In this document: positions 1 through 9,268 of the stretch, piece after piece
Numbering within the stretch: position 1 is the first letter of the stretch
How the letters are laid out: each line of letters begins with the position of its first letter
Assembly: GCA_027451405.1 (NCBI GenBank)
Contig: DAIDJM010000031.1
Location: forward strand, 1-64,000
Reading direction: 5' to 3'
Source: Acetobacteraceae bacterium
GTDB lineage: Bacteria; Pseudomonadota; Alphaproteobacteria; Acetobacterales; Acetobacteraceae
DNA: 64,000 bases
Made by a program: the position numbers and the translations under genes
The notes under the pieces: model-generated
The model's input: only the letters and a program-made list of their open reading frames with translations
Told to the model about the DNA's origin: nothing
Database searches by the model: none

Positions 1-56
1 GGCGGGCAGGGGCGCTGCCCCTGCACCCCGCTGGGGCCGGAAGGCCCCAGACTCCG
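1..56. repeat. R1 GC-rich palindromic repeat, copy 1
   Basis: This is a GC-rich element made of two nested hairpins, one around GGGGCCGGAAGGCCCC and one around CAGGGGC-GCCCCTG. The same unit recurs in both orientations near 907, 9206, 12629, 20699, 20988 and 34827. It is cut by the left edge of the window. Such elements probably act as REP-like or transcription-ending structures; that role is inferred. Confidence 0.8.
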
Positions 57-139
57 TTACTATTCGGGGGGGGCGGTGGGAGGCGGATTGACCGACCGTT
101 TTGGAGGGAAAGCGGTCTATCCAATCACAGTTCCAGTTT

Positions 140-799
140 TCATCTCACCGGAAGTGGTAGCGCAATCTGCAGCGGTTCCGCCGCGGAGGTGCGTTCAACA
201 GCGAAGGTAATTGACGCAAAATCGTCTGCAGCCGGGGCGATGGCAAGTATTGTTCTGGATGCGAGCGTTAAGAGACCCGGTCCTGGAGGCGCGGACACCG
301 GGTATTTGTAGATGACAGATATAACGTTGCCCAAACCACACGCTTCCTGCATCGCGCCGCGCCGTTCAGCCGGCCATTGCGCTGGCGGCGTATTTCCGGG
401 CGATCTGAACATCATGGGCTGCCTTGGATCATCGCTTTCTACTGCGACCTCGATTCCCATATGCTCTGGTAGGTATGGCGGCTTGTAGGTCCATGTTGGA
501 ATGCCGCTGGATGGCTCACCCGCACTGTTCCGCCACGCCAGCCCGATCGGGCTGGTCTTTCGGACCCGCCATTGCGATCGTTCGAAAAGCGCTGTCCTCG
601 TGGTCGCGTTGCTTGTCGCTTCCCGGATGTCCGTTACCCACAAACATTCAAAAAACATGTTTGGAAAACAGAAGCAGACATTCTCGATTCCTTGACCAGG
701 ATGTTGCCGCCGACAGGTTTCGGCGAGGCCCATTTCACGAAGATACACCAACTCGGGGCCATTCGGCTCGACAAGAACAAATGCACGGTCGAGTTGCAT
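140..799 (-). CDS. VOC / glyoxalase-like family protein (hypothetical)
   Basis: A 219-aa protein starting at ATG 797-799. The layout fits a glyoxalase-like family I recognise only by pattern: an N-terminal LDRAFV strand, an HPGQG motif near residue 33, an FFECLWV strand followed by an acidic DIREA stretch, and a W-x-YKPPYLP motif near the middle. No substrate can be assigned. No good Shine-Dalgarno sequence is visible upstream of the ATG. GC content is lower than in the arg genes next door, so recent acquisition is possible. It lies between two R1 repeats with no operon partner. Confidence 0.55.
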   Translation of the reverse strand: MQLDRAFVLVEPNGPELVYLREMGLAETCRRQHPGQGIENVCFCFPNMFFECLWVTDIREATSNATTRTALFERSQWRVRKTSPIGLAWRNSAGEPSSGIPTWTYKPPYLPEHMGIEVAVESDDPRQPMMFRSPGNTPPAQWPAERRGAMQEACGLGNVISVIYKYPVSAPPGPGLLTLASRTILAIAPAADDFASITFAVERTSAAEPLQIALPLPVR

Positions 800-906
800 A
801 GAATCGTTGTGGGTCGAGAGTGACGGCTTTCAAGCGCCGGCCTACATGATCGGAACGGCTTGGTTGGGTCGGAAGAGGAAATAGGCAAAGCAACTAAAAA
901 ACCGAT

Positions 907-966
907 GGGGTCTGGGGCCTTTCGGCCCCAGCGGGGTGCAGGGGCAGAGCCCCTGCCCGCCGGAGG
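907..966. repeat. R1 GC-rich palindromic repeat, copy 2
   Basis: The repeat carries the GGGGCC-TTTC-GGCCCC hairpin followed by the CAGGGGC-GCCCCTG hairpin and ends a few bases from the argF stop codon. It is well placed to end transcription of the argD-argF operon. Confidence 0.8.
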
Positions 967-972
967 CACGCC

Positions 973-1893
973 TCAGCAACGATCACCCAACAACCAGGCT
1001 AAAATGGCCTTCTGTGCGTGCAAACGGTTTTCGGCTTCGTCGAACACGACGGACCAGCGGCCGTCGATGACGTCGCTGGTGACTTCTTCGCCGCGGTGGG
1101 CGGGGAGGCAGTGCAGGAAGAGGGCGTCGGGGGCGGCGCGTGCCATGAGGTCGGCGGTGACGCGGTAGGCGGCGAGGCTGCGGGCGTCGCGGCCGGGGTC
1201 GTCGGACATGCTGACCCAGCAATCGGTGACGACCGCGGCGGCGCCTTCGGCGGCCTCTTCGGGGTTGCGGGTGATGGTGATCTGGCCGCCTTCGGCGCGG
1301 GCCCAGTCCTGGAGCGCGCTTGGGATTTCGCAGTCGGCGGGGCTGGCCATGTGCAGCGTGAAGCCGAAACGGATGGCGGCTTCGACCCAACTGCGGGCGA
1401 CATTGTTGCCGTCGCCGAGCCAGGCGATTTTGCGGCCTTCGATCGGGCCGCGGTGTTCCTCAAACGTAAGGATATCCGCCATGAGCTGGCAGGGGTGGCT
1501 CGCTTCGGTGAGGCCGTTGATCACCGGGATGGTGGCGTGGGCGGCGAGTTCGGTGAGTTTCCAGACGCGGTCGGTGCGCAGCATGATGGCGTCGACGTAG
1601 CGCGAGAGCACGCGGGCGGTGTCGGCGACGGTTTCGCCGCGGCCGAGCTGCATGTCGCGGTCGGTCAGCACCGTGACGGCGCCGCCGAGCTGGCGCATGG
1701 CGACTTCGAAACTGACGCGGGTGCGGGTGCTGGGTTTCTCGAACAAGAGCGCCAGGGTGCGGCCGGTCAGCAGGGGCTGGACGGGGTGGCGCTTGAGTTG
1801 GGCCGCGAGCGTCAGCAGGTGGCGCAGCGTTGCGGTGTCGAAATCGCGCAGATCGAGGAAGTGGCGGACCGGCGGACGGCCGAGCTGGTTCAT
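973..1893 (-). CDS. argF: ornithine carbamoyltransferase
   Basis: This cytosolic enzyme of arginine biosynthesis transfers the carbamoyl group from carbamoyl phosphate to ornithine to give citrulline. The carbamoyl-phosphate site S-T-R-T-R is at about residues 55-59. The HPCQ motif lies mid-protein and the HCLP ornithine-side motif near the C-terminus. The length of 306 aa is normal for the family. The frame stays open further upstream, but that part reads antisense-like across the end of argD, so I start at ATG 1891-1893, 10 bases after the argD stop. It is the second gene of an argD-argF operon that ends at an R1 repeat. Confidence 0.95.
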   Translation of the reverse strand: MNQLGRPPVRHFLDLRDFDTATLRHLLTLAAQLKRHPVQPLLTGRTLALLFEKPSTRTRVSFEVAMRQLGGAVTVLTDRDMQLGRGETVADTARVLSRYVDAIMLRTDRVWKLTELAAHATIPVINGLTEASHPCQLMADILTFEEHRGPIEGRKIAWLGDGNNVARSWVEAAIRFGFTLHMASPADCEIPSALQDWARAEGGQITITRNPEEAAEGAAAVVTDCWVSMSDDPGRDARSLAAYRVTADLMARAAPDALFLHCLPAHRGEEVTSDVIDGRWSVVFDEAENRLHAQKAILAWLLGDRC

Positions 1894-1903
1894 GCGAGCG
1901 GGT

Positions 1904-3073
1904 TCATGTGAGGGAGGCGGCGGCCTGGCCGAGCCGGTCGAGGGCTTCGCGGCAATCGGCTTCGGTGACGATGAGGGGCGGGACGAGGCGGAGCACGTTC
2001 TGGCCGGCGGCGACGGTGAGCAGGCCGTGTTCCAGGCAGGCTTGTTGCAGGGCCGTATTGGCGACGTCACATTCGAGGCCGAGCATGAGGCCGATTCCGC
2101 GCACGCCGCGGAGCACGGTGGGGTGAGCCTGGACGAGCGCCTCGAGGCCGGCGCGGAGCTGTTCGCCGCGGGCGCGGACCTGATCGAGGAAGCCGGGGGC
2201 GAGGATGACGTCGAGCACGGCGTTGGCGGCGGCGCAGGCGAGCGGGTTGCCGCCGAAGGTGGTGCCGTGGGTGCCGGGGCCGAGATGTTTCGCGACGGCT
2301 TCGGTGGCGAGGATCGCGCCCATCGGGAAGCCGCCGGCGATGCCTTTGGCGGCGCTCAGCAGGTCGGGGGTGATGCCGGATTGCTGGTAGGCGAAGAGCG
2401 TGCCGGTGCGGCCCATGCCGCATTGGACTTCGTCGAGGGCGAGCAGCAGGCCCCATTCGTCGCAGGCGCGGCGGAGGTCGGCGAGGAAGCCGGGGGGGGC
2501 TGCGCGGATGCCGCCTTCGCCCTGGATGGGCTCGACCAGGATGCCGGCGGTGTGGGGCCCGATCGCGTCGCGGACGGCGTTCATGTTGCCGAATGGGACG
2601 TGGTCGAAGCCGTCGACCTTGGGGCCGAAGCCGGCGAGGTATTTGGGGTTGTTGGTGGCGGCGAGCATGGCCAGCGTGCGGCCGTGGAAGGCGCCCTCGA
2701 AACAGATGAGGCGGGTGCGCTCGGGGCGGCCGGTCTCGGCCATGGTGCGGCGCACCATTTTCACCATGCCTTCGTTCGCTTCCGCGCCAGAGTTGCAGAA
2801 GAACACGCTATGCGCGAATGTTTCGGCGATTAAGCGTTGCGCGAGATGCTCTGCCGCGGGAATACGGTAGAGATTGGAAACGTGGAGAACACGCTGGGCC
2901 TGGGCGGCGATGGCCTGGGTGAGACCGGGATGGCCATGGCCGAGCGAGCTCGTGGCGATGCCGGCACCGAAATCGAGGAAGCGGCGATGATCTTCGGCGA
3001 TGAGCCAGGCCCCTTCGCCCCGTTCGAAAGCGAGGTCGGCCCTGGCATAGGTGGGCATGAGCGCGGGGAACAT
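1904..3073 (-). CDS. argD: acetylornithine aminotransferase
   Basis: This is a class-III, PLP-dependent aminotransferase converting N-acetylglutamate semialdehyde to N-acetylornithine. It may also serve the succinyldiaminopimelate step of lysine synthesis. The evidence is the fold-type-I layout: a NSGAEANE loop near residue 100, the [13 protein letters not shown] stretch, the Schiff-base lysine in SAAKGIAGG, and [14 protein letters not shown] use ATG 3071-3073, giving 389 aa beginning [11 protein letters not shown], because that matches family starts; a TTG at 3103 would add 10 residues. No clear ribosome-binding site precedes either. It is followed 10 bases later by argF. Confidence 0.93.
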   Translation of the reverse strand: MFPALMPTYARADLAFERGEGAWLIAEDHRRFLDFGAGIATSSLGHGHPGLTQAIAAQAQRVLHVSNLYRIPAAEHLAQRLIAETFAHSVFFCNSGAEANEGMVKMVRRTMAETGRPERTRLICFEGAFHGRTLAMLAATNNPKYLAGFGPKVDGFDHVPFGNMNAVRDAIGPHTAGILVEPIQGEGGIRAAPPGFLADLRRACDEWGLLLALDEVQCGMGRTGTLFAYQQSGITPDLLSAAKGIAGGFPMGAILATEAVAKHLGPGTHGTTFGGNPLACAAANAVLDVILAPGFLDQVRARGEQLRAGLEALVQAHPTVLRGVRGIGLMLGLECDVANTALQQACLEHGLLTVAAGQNVLRLVPPLIVTEADCREALDRLGQAAASLT

Positions 3074-3223
3074 GGGGGGATGTACCGTTCGAGCGTTCGC
3101 CAAGTCAATTTGGCGCGGGCCGGCGCGGCTTGGCGCGGGCCGGCGGCGAACGTTTCGTTAACCTGACCCATGCCACCCTCGAGCAAGGAAAGCAGCGAGG
3201 CGGCGGACCGCCAGGGGAGCTGG

Positions 3224-3409
3224 ATGCGGGCAGCAGCGGAAAGTCTCGTCCCGGCGCGGCTGGAGCTGATCCGGGCGCTCGTCCTGATGTCGGTGAGCGC
3301 GGCGGGCATGGTCACCGTTCTGGTGTTCTGCGCGACCGGCGCCTGGTGGGACGGGGTCCGGGCATTTTGCGGCACGCTGGTTCTGCTGCTGGCGCTGCTG
3401 CTGGCCTGA
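3224..3409 (+). CDS. small two-helix membrane protein, unknown function
   Basis: A 61-aa protein with two predicted transmembrane helices, roughly residues 14-35 and 42-61, and little else. I prefer ATG 3224 because AGGGGAG lies a few bases upstream; an ATG at 3170 in the same frame would add 18 polar residues but has no ribosome-binding site. It is divergent from argD and directly upstream of a perfect hairpin at 3456-3489. No family is recognised. It could still be a spurious frame. Confidence 0.45.
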   Translation: MRAAAESLVPARLELIRALVLMSVSAAGMVTVLVFCATGAWWDGVRAFCGTLVLLLALLLA

Positions 3410-3455
3410 AGGTCGCGCGCCTCTCGGCAAGGTCACTTCCGGCTTCCAGGCCGGC

Positions 3456-3489
3456 GCCCTATGCCCCAGCGTCACCTGGGGCATAGGGC
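3456..3489 (+). terminator. perfect 14-bp hairpin between the small gene and the esterase
   Basis: Bases 3456-3469 (GCCCTATGCCCCAG) are exactly complementary to 3476-3489, with a 6-base loop CGTCAC. There is no run of T after it, so intrinsic termination is not certain. It lies just before the GGAGG ribosome-binding site of the esterase and covers an in-frame ATG at 3461, so it could also act on translation. It is unlike both repeat families in this window. Confidence 0.5.
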
Positions 3490-3511
3490 CCCGCTGCGCT
3501 GGAGGCCGCCC

Positions 3512-4357
3512 TTGCTGACCCAAGCCACCCATCTGCTGCTCCGGCTCACCCTCCGGCGCTGGTTTGCCTGCGACGAGGTCGGGCCATTGCGGGCCAAACT
3601 CGCGCGCATGCAGGGGCTGCTCGACCCGATGCCGCGCGGGACGCGGATCACGGCGCTTGGGGGCGGGCTCTCCTGGATCGGCGACCCCGAAAGCCCGGGG
3701 CCAAAGATCGTCTACTGCCATGGGGGCGGCTTCATCGTCGGCGGGCTCGTCAGTCACGGTCCGTTCTGCGCGCGGCTGGCGCAGGCGTCGGGCGGGGCGG
3801 TGCTGTTCGTGGATTACCGGCTGGCGCCGGAGCACCCTTTTCCGGCGGCGTTCGAGGATGCGTGGGCGGGGTGGCGGCATGTGGCGGACCGGGCCGGGCC
3901 GCTCTGGCTCGCGGGGGATTCGGCCGGGGGCGGGCTGGCGCTCGCGATCGCGCAGCGGGCGGTGGCGGAAGGCGGGCGGGTGCCCGAGCGGCTGCTGCTG
4001 ATCTCGCCCTGGACGGATCTGACGCTGAGCGGGGCCAGTCTGCGAGAGAATGCGGCGTCGGATTCGATGCTGTCGCGCGGCATTCTCGAGCGGATGCGGG
4101 GCGACTATCTGCAAGGCGCGGATGCGGCCGATCCGCGCGTGTCGCCGTTGTTCGGCGCGATGGCGGGGCTGCCGCCGGTGCGGCTCGTCTATTCCGAGAG
4201 TGAGATGTTGCGTGACGATGGGCGGCGGCTGGCGACGCGGCTGCGGGACGCGGGGGTCGCGGTCGAGGCGCGCGCGGTGGCGGGGCAGCCGCATATTTTT
4301 CCGGCGTTCAAGCTGTTGCCGGAGGCGGCAGGGGCGGTGCGGTTTTTGGTTGAGTGA
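3512..4357 (+). CDS. alpha/beta hydrolase, hormone-sensitive-lipase family
   Basis: A 281-aa esterase or lipase of the HSL family. The oxyanion-hole motif HGGG is at about residues 70-73 and the nucleophile elbow GDSAG at about 135-139. An acidic residue and a histidine (QPHIFP) towards the C-terminus complete the expected Ser-Asp-His triad. The start is TTG 3512-3514 because a strong GGAGG lies at 3501-3505; an ATG at 3461 is in frame but sits inside the hairpin at 3456-3489. No signal peptide is seen, so it is probably cytosolic and acts on short-chain esters. It seems monocistronic. Confidence 0.85.
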   Translation: MLTQATHLLLRLTLRRWFACDEVGPLRAKLARMQGLLDPMPRGTRITALGGGLSWIGDPESPGPKIVYCHGGGFIVGGLVSHGPFCARLAQASGGAVLFVDYRLAPEHPFPAAFEDAWAGWRHVADRAGPLWLAGDSAGGGLALAIAQRAVAEGGRVPERLLLISPWTDLTLSGASLRENAASDSMLSRGILERMRGDYLQGADAADPRVSPLFGAMAGLPPVRLVYSESEMLRDDGRRLATRLRDAGVAVEARAVAGQPHIFPAFKLLPEAAGAVRFLVE

Positions 4358-4913
4358 GGGGATTATTTAGCTAAAAGCAGCGGATCTAAGGGATGGGTGC
4401 CGTGTCAGTTCGATTCGGCCTCCTAACCTACTACGTTATTTCGAGCGCGGTGAGAATGACAAAAACGGTCCTGATGACCATGTGCCGGCTTAGCAGTGGG
4501 CTCGGATCCAAGTAAGCCAGGCAAGTGCTGGAGGAGTGGTCTGCAGGGGACAATGGCATCGTGTGCTCCCATGTTCCAAAGCTCCCTGACATCCAAGTTG
4601 TCAGTAACAGGGGCGGCTTGGCGAGCGGGAGAAGGGACGTGGCCGTTCCCTGAGACCAAGCGTCGGCTTAGGTGGTGTATCCAGATTGAGATAGCGGCAC
4701 GGGTCCGCGGGATGATTTGAGCTCCTGGCAGAAGCTTAGTATGGGCCGTAACCGCATCGAGTTGAGCACAGTTCATTCCGGGAAGCGGCGGAGGGTCGAG
4801 CGTTAGACTGGGCAAATAGTCGCTGAAAGGCCGGTTCGACCAGTGTGGGATAGTTGACACACCGCCACAGTTCCTTAACGTTACGTGCTAGCAGATTGGC
4901 ATATGGGGCGGCG
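4358..4913. other. intergenic stretch without a supported gene
   Basis: This stretch of about 550 bases separates the esterase from the Mrr-like nuclease. A minus-strand frame of 145 codons (4423-4860) crosses it, but it is proline-rich, has no recognisable domain and no convincing ribosome-binding site. Base composition drops here compared with the GC-rich genes to the left. It presumably holds the promoter of the nuclease gene and may mark an insertion boundary. Confidence 0.5.
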
Positions 4914-6371
4914 ATGCGGCGGGTCTTTCTATGGGCTATCCTGGCGTATTCTTGGCCTGCTTACTCAGAAACATACGCTAACCGCCTGTTTCACGTAATT
5001 GCACCTACTTACGGATGCAAAAACCCTCGGGCAACTCGCGCTTTAGCCAATAAAGCAGACTACCGTCAGGGCGACCCGAACTGGATAGCATACGTTGTTA
5101 GCGATGGTCAGTGCGTACAGGTCACAGGCAAAAGCGTGTGGAGCGCAGACCAGTTGATTGGGGATTTAACCATCGCAACATATCAAGGATCGTCTGCGCC
5201 CAGGGACTATTTTTACATAAAAACAAGCGACCTGTTCGACAATAATGGATTGCATCCGAATGAGTTGCCCCATCCGATAAAGGCGCAAGCGCGCCAAGAT
5301 CGCCCTCCCGAGCAGCAAAATAGGCCCACAAACGGCGTGCCGAAGGAAAATTCAGCGCCGACCATTCGACAAAATCTGACGGCTGAAGCTCCCGCTTCAG
5401 AATCGACTGTTCCAAGCCACGTTACCGAAGACTCAACGGCCTCAACTCTTCCCCTGAATGAGCCCGATGTCGTCGCCTCGGATGCGGCCCAAGTTCCGCC
5501 CGGGGATACGATTTCCGACGCGTCGCGAAACGGCAATTCGACAGCGACATCGCCGCAGATCACACAGGATTCGTCGGCCAACGATAGTGTTTCTGCGCCG
5601 ATTGTCTCCTTGTCGAAGGACGACACTCATCCAGACGGAAGTGGTGCGGGTGCAATCTGGCTTGCGCTCACCGTAGGCTTTCTAATTGGCGCTGCCATTT
5701 GGAGAAATTCGGTAGTACGCGAGAGACGAAAAAAGGACCAACTAGCCCAGAATGTGGCCTCGGAGATCGCAAAAAATCAGATGCCGCTCAGGGTTAATCG
5801 GTTGCAAAAAATCCAGACAGACGAATATGGAACGACTCACTACGACAAGTGGCTAAGTGAAAAGGCCCGCTACATACAAACCCGCATACTACCCATTGTC
5901 AGTGCGTCGGGAGTACGAACGCTCAAGCCAGACTTTTGGGTCCAAGTAGATGCGGCCGTAGAGCTAGCTGCTCAGGCTGCTCCAGGAGAAATCGATGTGT
6001 CTGGGCTGGTTAAATTCGCCAGTGATCCTGAAAAGTTCGATAGCAGAATGGACCCGCTTGACTATGAATTGTATTGCGCCGGAGAATTGCGTAAGGCGGG
6101 CTGGGACGCGCGAACAACCGCAAAAACTGGAGATCAGGGCGCAGATATCATCGCAGAAAGGAGCGGCACGAGGTTAGTCGTGCAGTGTAAGCTTTATAGT
6201 AGTCCGGTCGGCAATGATGCGGTTCAGCAGGTCCACGCAGCGCGGGACTTTCAGGGTGCGAAGCTGGCGGTGGTGGTATCAAATCAGCCATTTACCCGGT
6301 CAGCAAAAGATCTCGCTCGCGTCAACCAAGTTAGATTGATGCATCATGAAGAGCTTCGGTTCCTGAGATAG
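4914..6371 (+). CDS. membrane-anchored Mrr-like restriction endonuclease
   Basis: A 485-aa protein with unusual topology. It has a signal-peptide-like N-terminus (MRRVFLWAILAYSWPAYS), a small cysteine-containing domain of about 100 residues, and a Ser/Thr/Pro-rich linker. A transmembrane helix lies near residues 246-265 and is followed by basic residues. The C-terminal domain, from about 379, has the Mrr-type core: GADII with its aspartate near 410, then the V-x-QCK strand near 423, as in PD-(D/E)xK nucleases. The first domain should be periplasmic and the nuclease cytoplasmic. Start ATG 4914 fits the signal peptide; a TTG 60 bases upstream is less likely. GC is lower than in the neighbours, suggesting transfer. 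Confidence 0.75.
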   Translation: MRRVFLWAILAYSWPAYSETYANRLFHVIAPTYGCKNPRATRALANKADYRQGDPNWIAYVVSDGQCVQVTGKSVWSADQLIGDLTIATYQGSSAPRDYFYIKTSDLFDNNGLHPNELPHPIKAQARQDRPPEQQNRPTNGVPKENSAPTIRQNLTAEAPASESTVPSHVTEDSTASTLPLNEPDVVASDAAQVPPGDTISDASRNGNSTATSPQITQDSSANDSVSAPIVSLSKDDTHPDGSGAGAIWLALTVGFLIGAAIWRNSVVRERRKKDQLAQNVASEIAKNQMPLRVNRLQKIQTDEYGTTHYDKWLSEKARYIQTRILPIVSASGVRTLKPDFWVQVDAAVELAAQAAPGEIDVSGLVKFASDPEKFDSRMDPLDYELYCAGELRKAGWDARTTAKTGDQGADIIAERSGTRLVVQCKLYSSPVGNDAVQQVHAARDFQGAKLAVVVSNQPFTRSAKDLARVNQVRLMHHEELRFLR

Positions 6372-6532
6372 CCTCCGATCGGTCCGAAGCAGGCGCATTG
6401 CAAGGTGCTCTCATCCAAAGATGAAGCAATCGTCGTCTCGTCCCGATAGCAAACCTTGCTGTTCTCGACGACTGCGCCCCTGCCTGAAGCGCTTGTCGCA
6501 TTCGGACTGCGTAGCAGCGGCCCCGCCCCTAG

Positions 6533-6571
6533 GCAAAAGTCTTTTTGGTTCTTTTTCTTCAGAAAAAGAAC
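6533..6571. repeat. R2 repeat, partial copy (one terminal hairpin)
   Basis: Only one end of the composite R2 element is present: CAAAAGTCTTTTTGG followed by a hairpin GTTCTTTTTC-TTC-GAAAAAGAAC-like (6548-6571). It lies between converging genes, the Mrr-like nuclease and the hydroxylase large subunit, where it could terminate transcription from both sides. Confidence 0.65.
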
Positions 6572-6576
6572 ATTGC

Positions 6577-8715
6577 CTATGCGGCGCTGATTTGGCCCTC
6601 GAACGGAATGCGGCGCAAGCGTTTTCCGCAGGCGGCGTATATCGCGTTGGCGAGGAGGGGCGCTGCTGCGGCGGTGCCGGCTTCGCCGATGCCGCCGATC
6701 GGGGCGGTGGGGTTGTGGACGATGTGGACCACGACGTTCGGGGCGCGGTCGATGCGGAGGGCGCGGTAGGAGTTGAAGTTGTTTTGGTCGACGCGGCCGC
6801 GGGTGACGGTGATTTCGCTGTAGAGGGCCATCGAGAGGCCGAAGATGATGCCGCCTTGGACCTGGGCGGCGAGCGTGTCGGGGTTGACGACGGGGCCGAC
6901 ATCGACGGCGGCGTGGGCGGTGCCGAGCGTGATTTCGCCGCGGGGGGAGACCGCGACATCGAGCACGGCGGCGAGGTAGCTGCCGAAGGCGCTTTGCAGC
7001 ATGACGCCGCGGCCGTGGCCGGCGGGGAGCTTGGTGCCCCAGCCGGCTTGTTGCGCGGCGAGATCGAGGACGGCGCGGGCGCGGGGATCTTGCAGATGCT
7101 GGCGGCGGAACTCGACGGGGTCGGTGCCGGCGAGTGCGGCGAGCTCGTCCATCAGGCTTTCGACGACGAAGACGTTGTGGGTGGGGCCGACGCCGCGCCA
7201 CCAGGCGGTGGTCAGCGCCGTGGGCTCGACCTGGACCCAGTCGTTGCGCTGGGCGGGGATGACGTAGGGGTGGTTGATGGCGCCGTCGACCGTGTCGGGG
7301 TCGAACGTGCCGTTCTGCTCCATGTCTTTCGGCGACCAGCGGGCGAGGACCGAGGAGCCGGCGGTGCGGTGGGTCCAGCCGGCGATGCGGCCGCTTGCGT
7401 CGAGGCCGGCGGAAACGCGGTCGTAATAATAGGGGCGGAAGAGGTCGTGCTGGATGTCCTCTTCGCGGGTCCAGACGACTTTGACCGGGTAGGTCACGTG
7501 TTTGGCGATCAGGGCGGCGGTGCGGACATAGTCGATTTCGAGGCGGCGGCCGAAGGCGCCACCCATGATGTGATTGTGGACGGTGACTTGTTCGGGCTTG
7601 AGACCGGTGGCTGCGGCGACGGCGTTCTGGGCGCGGACGGGGACCTGGGTGCCGGTCCAGAGCTCGGCGCCGTCGGGGCGGACATGGACCGTCGCGTTCA
7701 CCGGCTCCATCGGGGCGTGGGCCAGGAAGGGGAGCTGGTAGATCGCGTCCAGGCGCTTGGCGGCGCCGGCGAGGGCCGCATCGGGGTGGCCGGTGTTCTT
7801 GGCGACGACGCCTTGTTTCTGGGAGGCGGCTTCGAGGTCGGCCAAGAGTTGTTTAGACGAAACTTTTTCGTTGGGGCTTGCGGTCCAGACGGGGGCGGCG
7901 GCGTCGAGGCCTTTCTTGGCGGCCCACATATGGTCGCCGATGACGGCGAGCGTGTCGTCGAGCGCGACGATGTCGCGAACGCCGGGGATTGCGCGGGCGG
8001 CTGGTTCGTTGAAGGATTGCAGCTTGCCGCCTTTGACGGGGCTCGCGGCGAGGGTGGCGATCTTCATGCCGGGCAGCTGCATGTCGATGCCGAAACGGGC
8101 GGTGCCGTTGACCTTGGCGGGGGCGTCGAGACGTTTCTGGCTCGTGCCGACCAGCTCGAAGTGAGACGGGTCCTTGAGTGTGATGTGGGCTGCGTCGGGG
8201 ACCTGGAGGGTGGCGGCGAGCGGGGCGAGGGCAGCGTAAGTGGCGCTGCGGCCGGAGGGGGCGTGGTGGATCTCGCCGCGATGGGCCGTGCATTCCGTGG
8301 CAGGAACGTTCCATTGCTGGGCGGCGGCTTCGAGCAGCATGTGGCGGGCGGCGGCACCGGCCTGGCGGAGGCGGAGCCAGTCGGCGCGCATGGAGGCGGA
8401 GCCGCCGGTGGCCTGCTCGCCGGCGAGCGGGTCGCCGTATTTGGCTTCGTCGGGCGGGGCGGCTTCGAGGGCGACCTGGTCGAGGGCGAGCTCGAGCTCC
8501 TCGGCGATCAGCATGGCCTGGCTGGTCCAGGCGCCCTGGCCGACCTCGACATGGGGCATGATCAGCGTGACCGGGCCGGCGCCGTCGATGCGGATGAAGG
8601 CGTTGGGGAGGAAGGGGCCGCCGGCGGCGCGGGCGGGGCCCATGCGGAAGCCGAGCATGAGGCCGCCGGCGGCGGCGATTTTCAGGAGGTCACGGCGGGA
8701 GGATTCGTGGGTCAT
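6577..8715 (-). CDS. molybdenum hydroxylase large subunit (isoquinoline 1-oxidoreductase beta-like)
   Basis: A 712-aa molybdopterin-binding subunit of the xanthine dehydrogenase family, in the subgroup that carries a Tat-type leader (S-RRDLLK at residues 5-11, then a hydrophobic stretch). It should bind the Mo-cytosine-dinucleotide cofactor and work in the periplasm with the Fe-S subunit just upstream, oxidising an N-heterocycle or aldehyde. Visible family features are GGAFGRR near the middle, the VEP-type stretch APMEPVNA, and a C-terminal PIGGIGEAGTAAAAPLLANAI motif close to the active-site glutamate. The start is ATG 8713-8715, at the twin-arginine leader and 7 bases after the small-subunit stop. 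The substrate is not predictable. Confidence 0.88.
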   Translation of the reverse strand: MTHESSRRDLLKIAAAGGLMLGFRMGPARAAGGPFLPNAFIRIDGAGPVTLIMPHVEVGQGAWTSQAMLIAEELELALDQVALEAAPPDEAKYGDPLAGEQATGGSASMRADWLRLRQAGAAARHMLLEAAAQQWNVPATECTAHRGEIHHAPSGRSATYAALAPLAATLQVPDAAHITLKDPSHFELVGTSQKRLDAPAKVNGTARFGIDMQLPGMKIATLAASPVKGGKLQSFNEPAARAIPGVRDIVALDDTLAVIGDHMWAAKKGLDAAAPVWTASPNEKVSSKQLLADLEAASQKQGVVAKNTGHPDAALAGAAKRLDAIYQLPFLAHAPMEPVNATVHVRPDGAELWTGTQVPVRAQNAVAAATGLKPEQVTVHNHIMGGAFGRRLEIDYVRTAALIAKHVTYPVKVVWTREEDIQHDLFRPYYYDRVSAGLDASGRIAGWTHRTAGSSVLARWSPKDMEQNGTFDPDTVDGAINHPYVIPAQRNDWVQVEPTALTTAWWRGVGPTHNVFVVESLMDELAALAGTDPVEFRRQHLQDPRARAVLDLAAQQAGWGTKLPAGHGRGVMLQSAFGSYLAAVLDVAVSPRGEITLGTAHAAVDVGPVVNPDTLAAQVQGGIIFGLSMALYSEITVTRGRVDQNNFNSYRALRIDRAPNVVVHIVHNPTAPIGGIGEAGTAAAAPLLANAIYAACGKRLRRIPFEGQISAA

Positions 8716-8722
8716 GGGCGCC

Positions 8723-9175
8723 TCACGCTTTCGCCGCGTCGTGGATGGCTTCGCGGATGCGGACATAGGTGCCGCAGCGGCAGAGATTGCCGGTCATGGC
8801 GGCGTCGATCTCGGCGTCGGAGGGGTTTGGCGTTTTGCGCAGCAGGGCGGTGGCGGCCATGATCTGTCCGGATTGGCAATAGCCGCATTGGACGACCTCG
8901 CGGGCGAGCCAGGCTTGCTGGATGCGGGCGCCCTCGGGGGTTTGGCCGATCGCCTCGATGGTGGTGATGGCGGCGTCGCCGATGGTGCCGACCGGGGTCT
9001 GGCAGGCGCGGATGGGGGTCCCGTCGAGATGGACCGTGCAGGCGCCGCAGGACCCGATGCCGCAGCCGAACTTGGTGCCGGTGAGGCCGGCGACGTCCCG
9101 GAGCGCCCAGAGGAGAGGCATGTCGTCGGGGACGTCGAGCGTGTGGGGGGTGTTGTTGATGCGGAGGGTCACCAT
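8723..9175 (-). CDS. (2Fe-2S) subunit of molybdenum hydroxylase (IorA/CoxS-like)
   Basis: A 150-aa electron-transfer subunit. The N-terminal plant-type ferredoxin cluster is bound by C-G-x-G-x-CGAC at about residues 38-46, with a further cysteine at about residue 59. The C-terminal four-helix domain has CGYC and the NLCRCGTY motif that bind the second cluster. It passes electrons from the molybdenum subunit encoded 7 bases downstream. No FAD subunit gene is present, which is typical of the IorAB-type two-subunit enzymes that use a cytochrome acceptor. It is the first gene of the pair, behind an R1 repeat. Confidence 0.92.
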   Translation of the reverse strand: MVTLRINNTPHTLDVPDDMPLLWALRDVAGLTGTKFGCGIGSCGACTVHLDGTPIRACQTPVGTIGDAAITTIEAIGQTPEGARIQQAWLAREVVQCGYCQSGQIMAATALLRKTPNPSDAEIDAAMTGNLCRCGTYVRIREAIHDAAKA

Positions 9176-9205
9176 GCGGGGGAGGGTAGCATGGGTTTGG
9201 GGGCG

Positions 9206-9267
9206 GCGGGCAGGGAGGGCGCCGCCCTCCCTGCACCCTCAAGCTGGGGCCGCGGGCCCTAGACCCC
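9206..9267. repeat. R1 GC-rich palindromic repeat, copy 3 (divergent)
   Basis: This copy has the GGCGGGCAGGG-GCGCC-CCCTCCCTGC hairpin and a degenerate GGGGCCGCGGGCCC second hairpin. It separates the hydroxylase pair from the RES pseudogene. Confidence 0.65.
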
Positions 9268-9268
9268 T

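Noticed and set aside
4423..4860. A 145-codon minus-strand frame between the esterase and the Mrr-like gene
   Set aside because: No domain, no ribosome-binding site and no codon bias; kept only as an intergenic note.
6421..8862. An 813-codon plus-strand open frame opposite the molybdenum hydroxylase
   Set aside because: Gly/Ala/Val/Asp-rich antisense shadow caused by high GC3; it has no domain, and the opposite frame encodes clear hydroxylase motifs.
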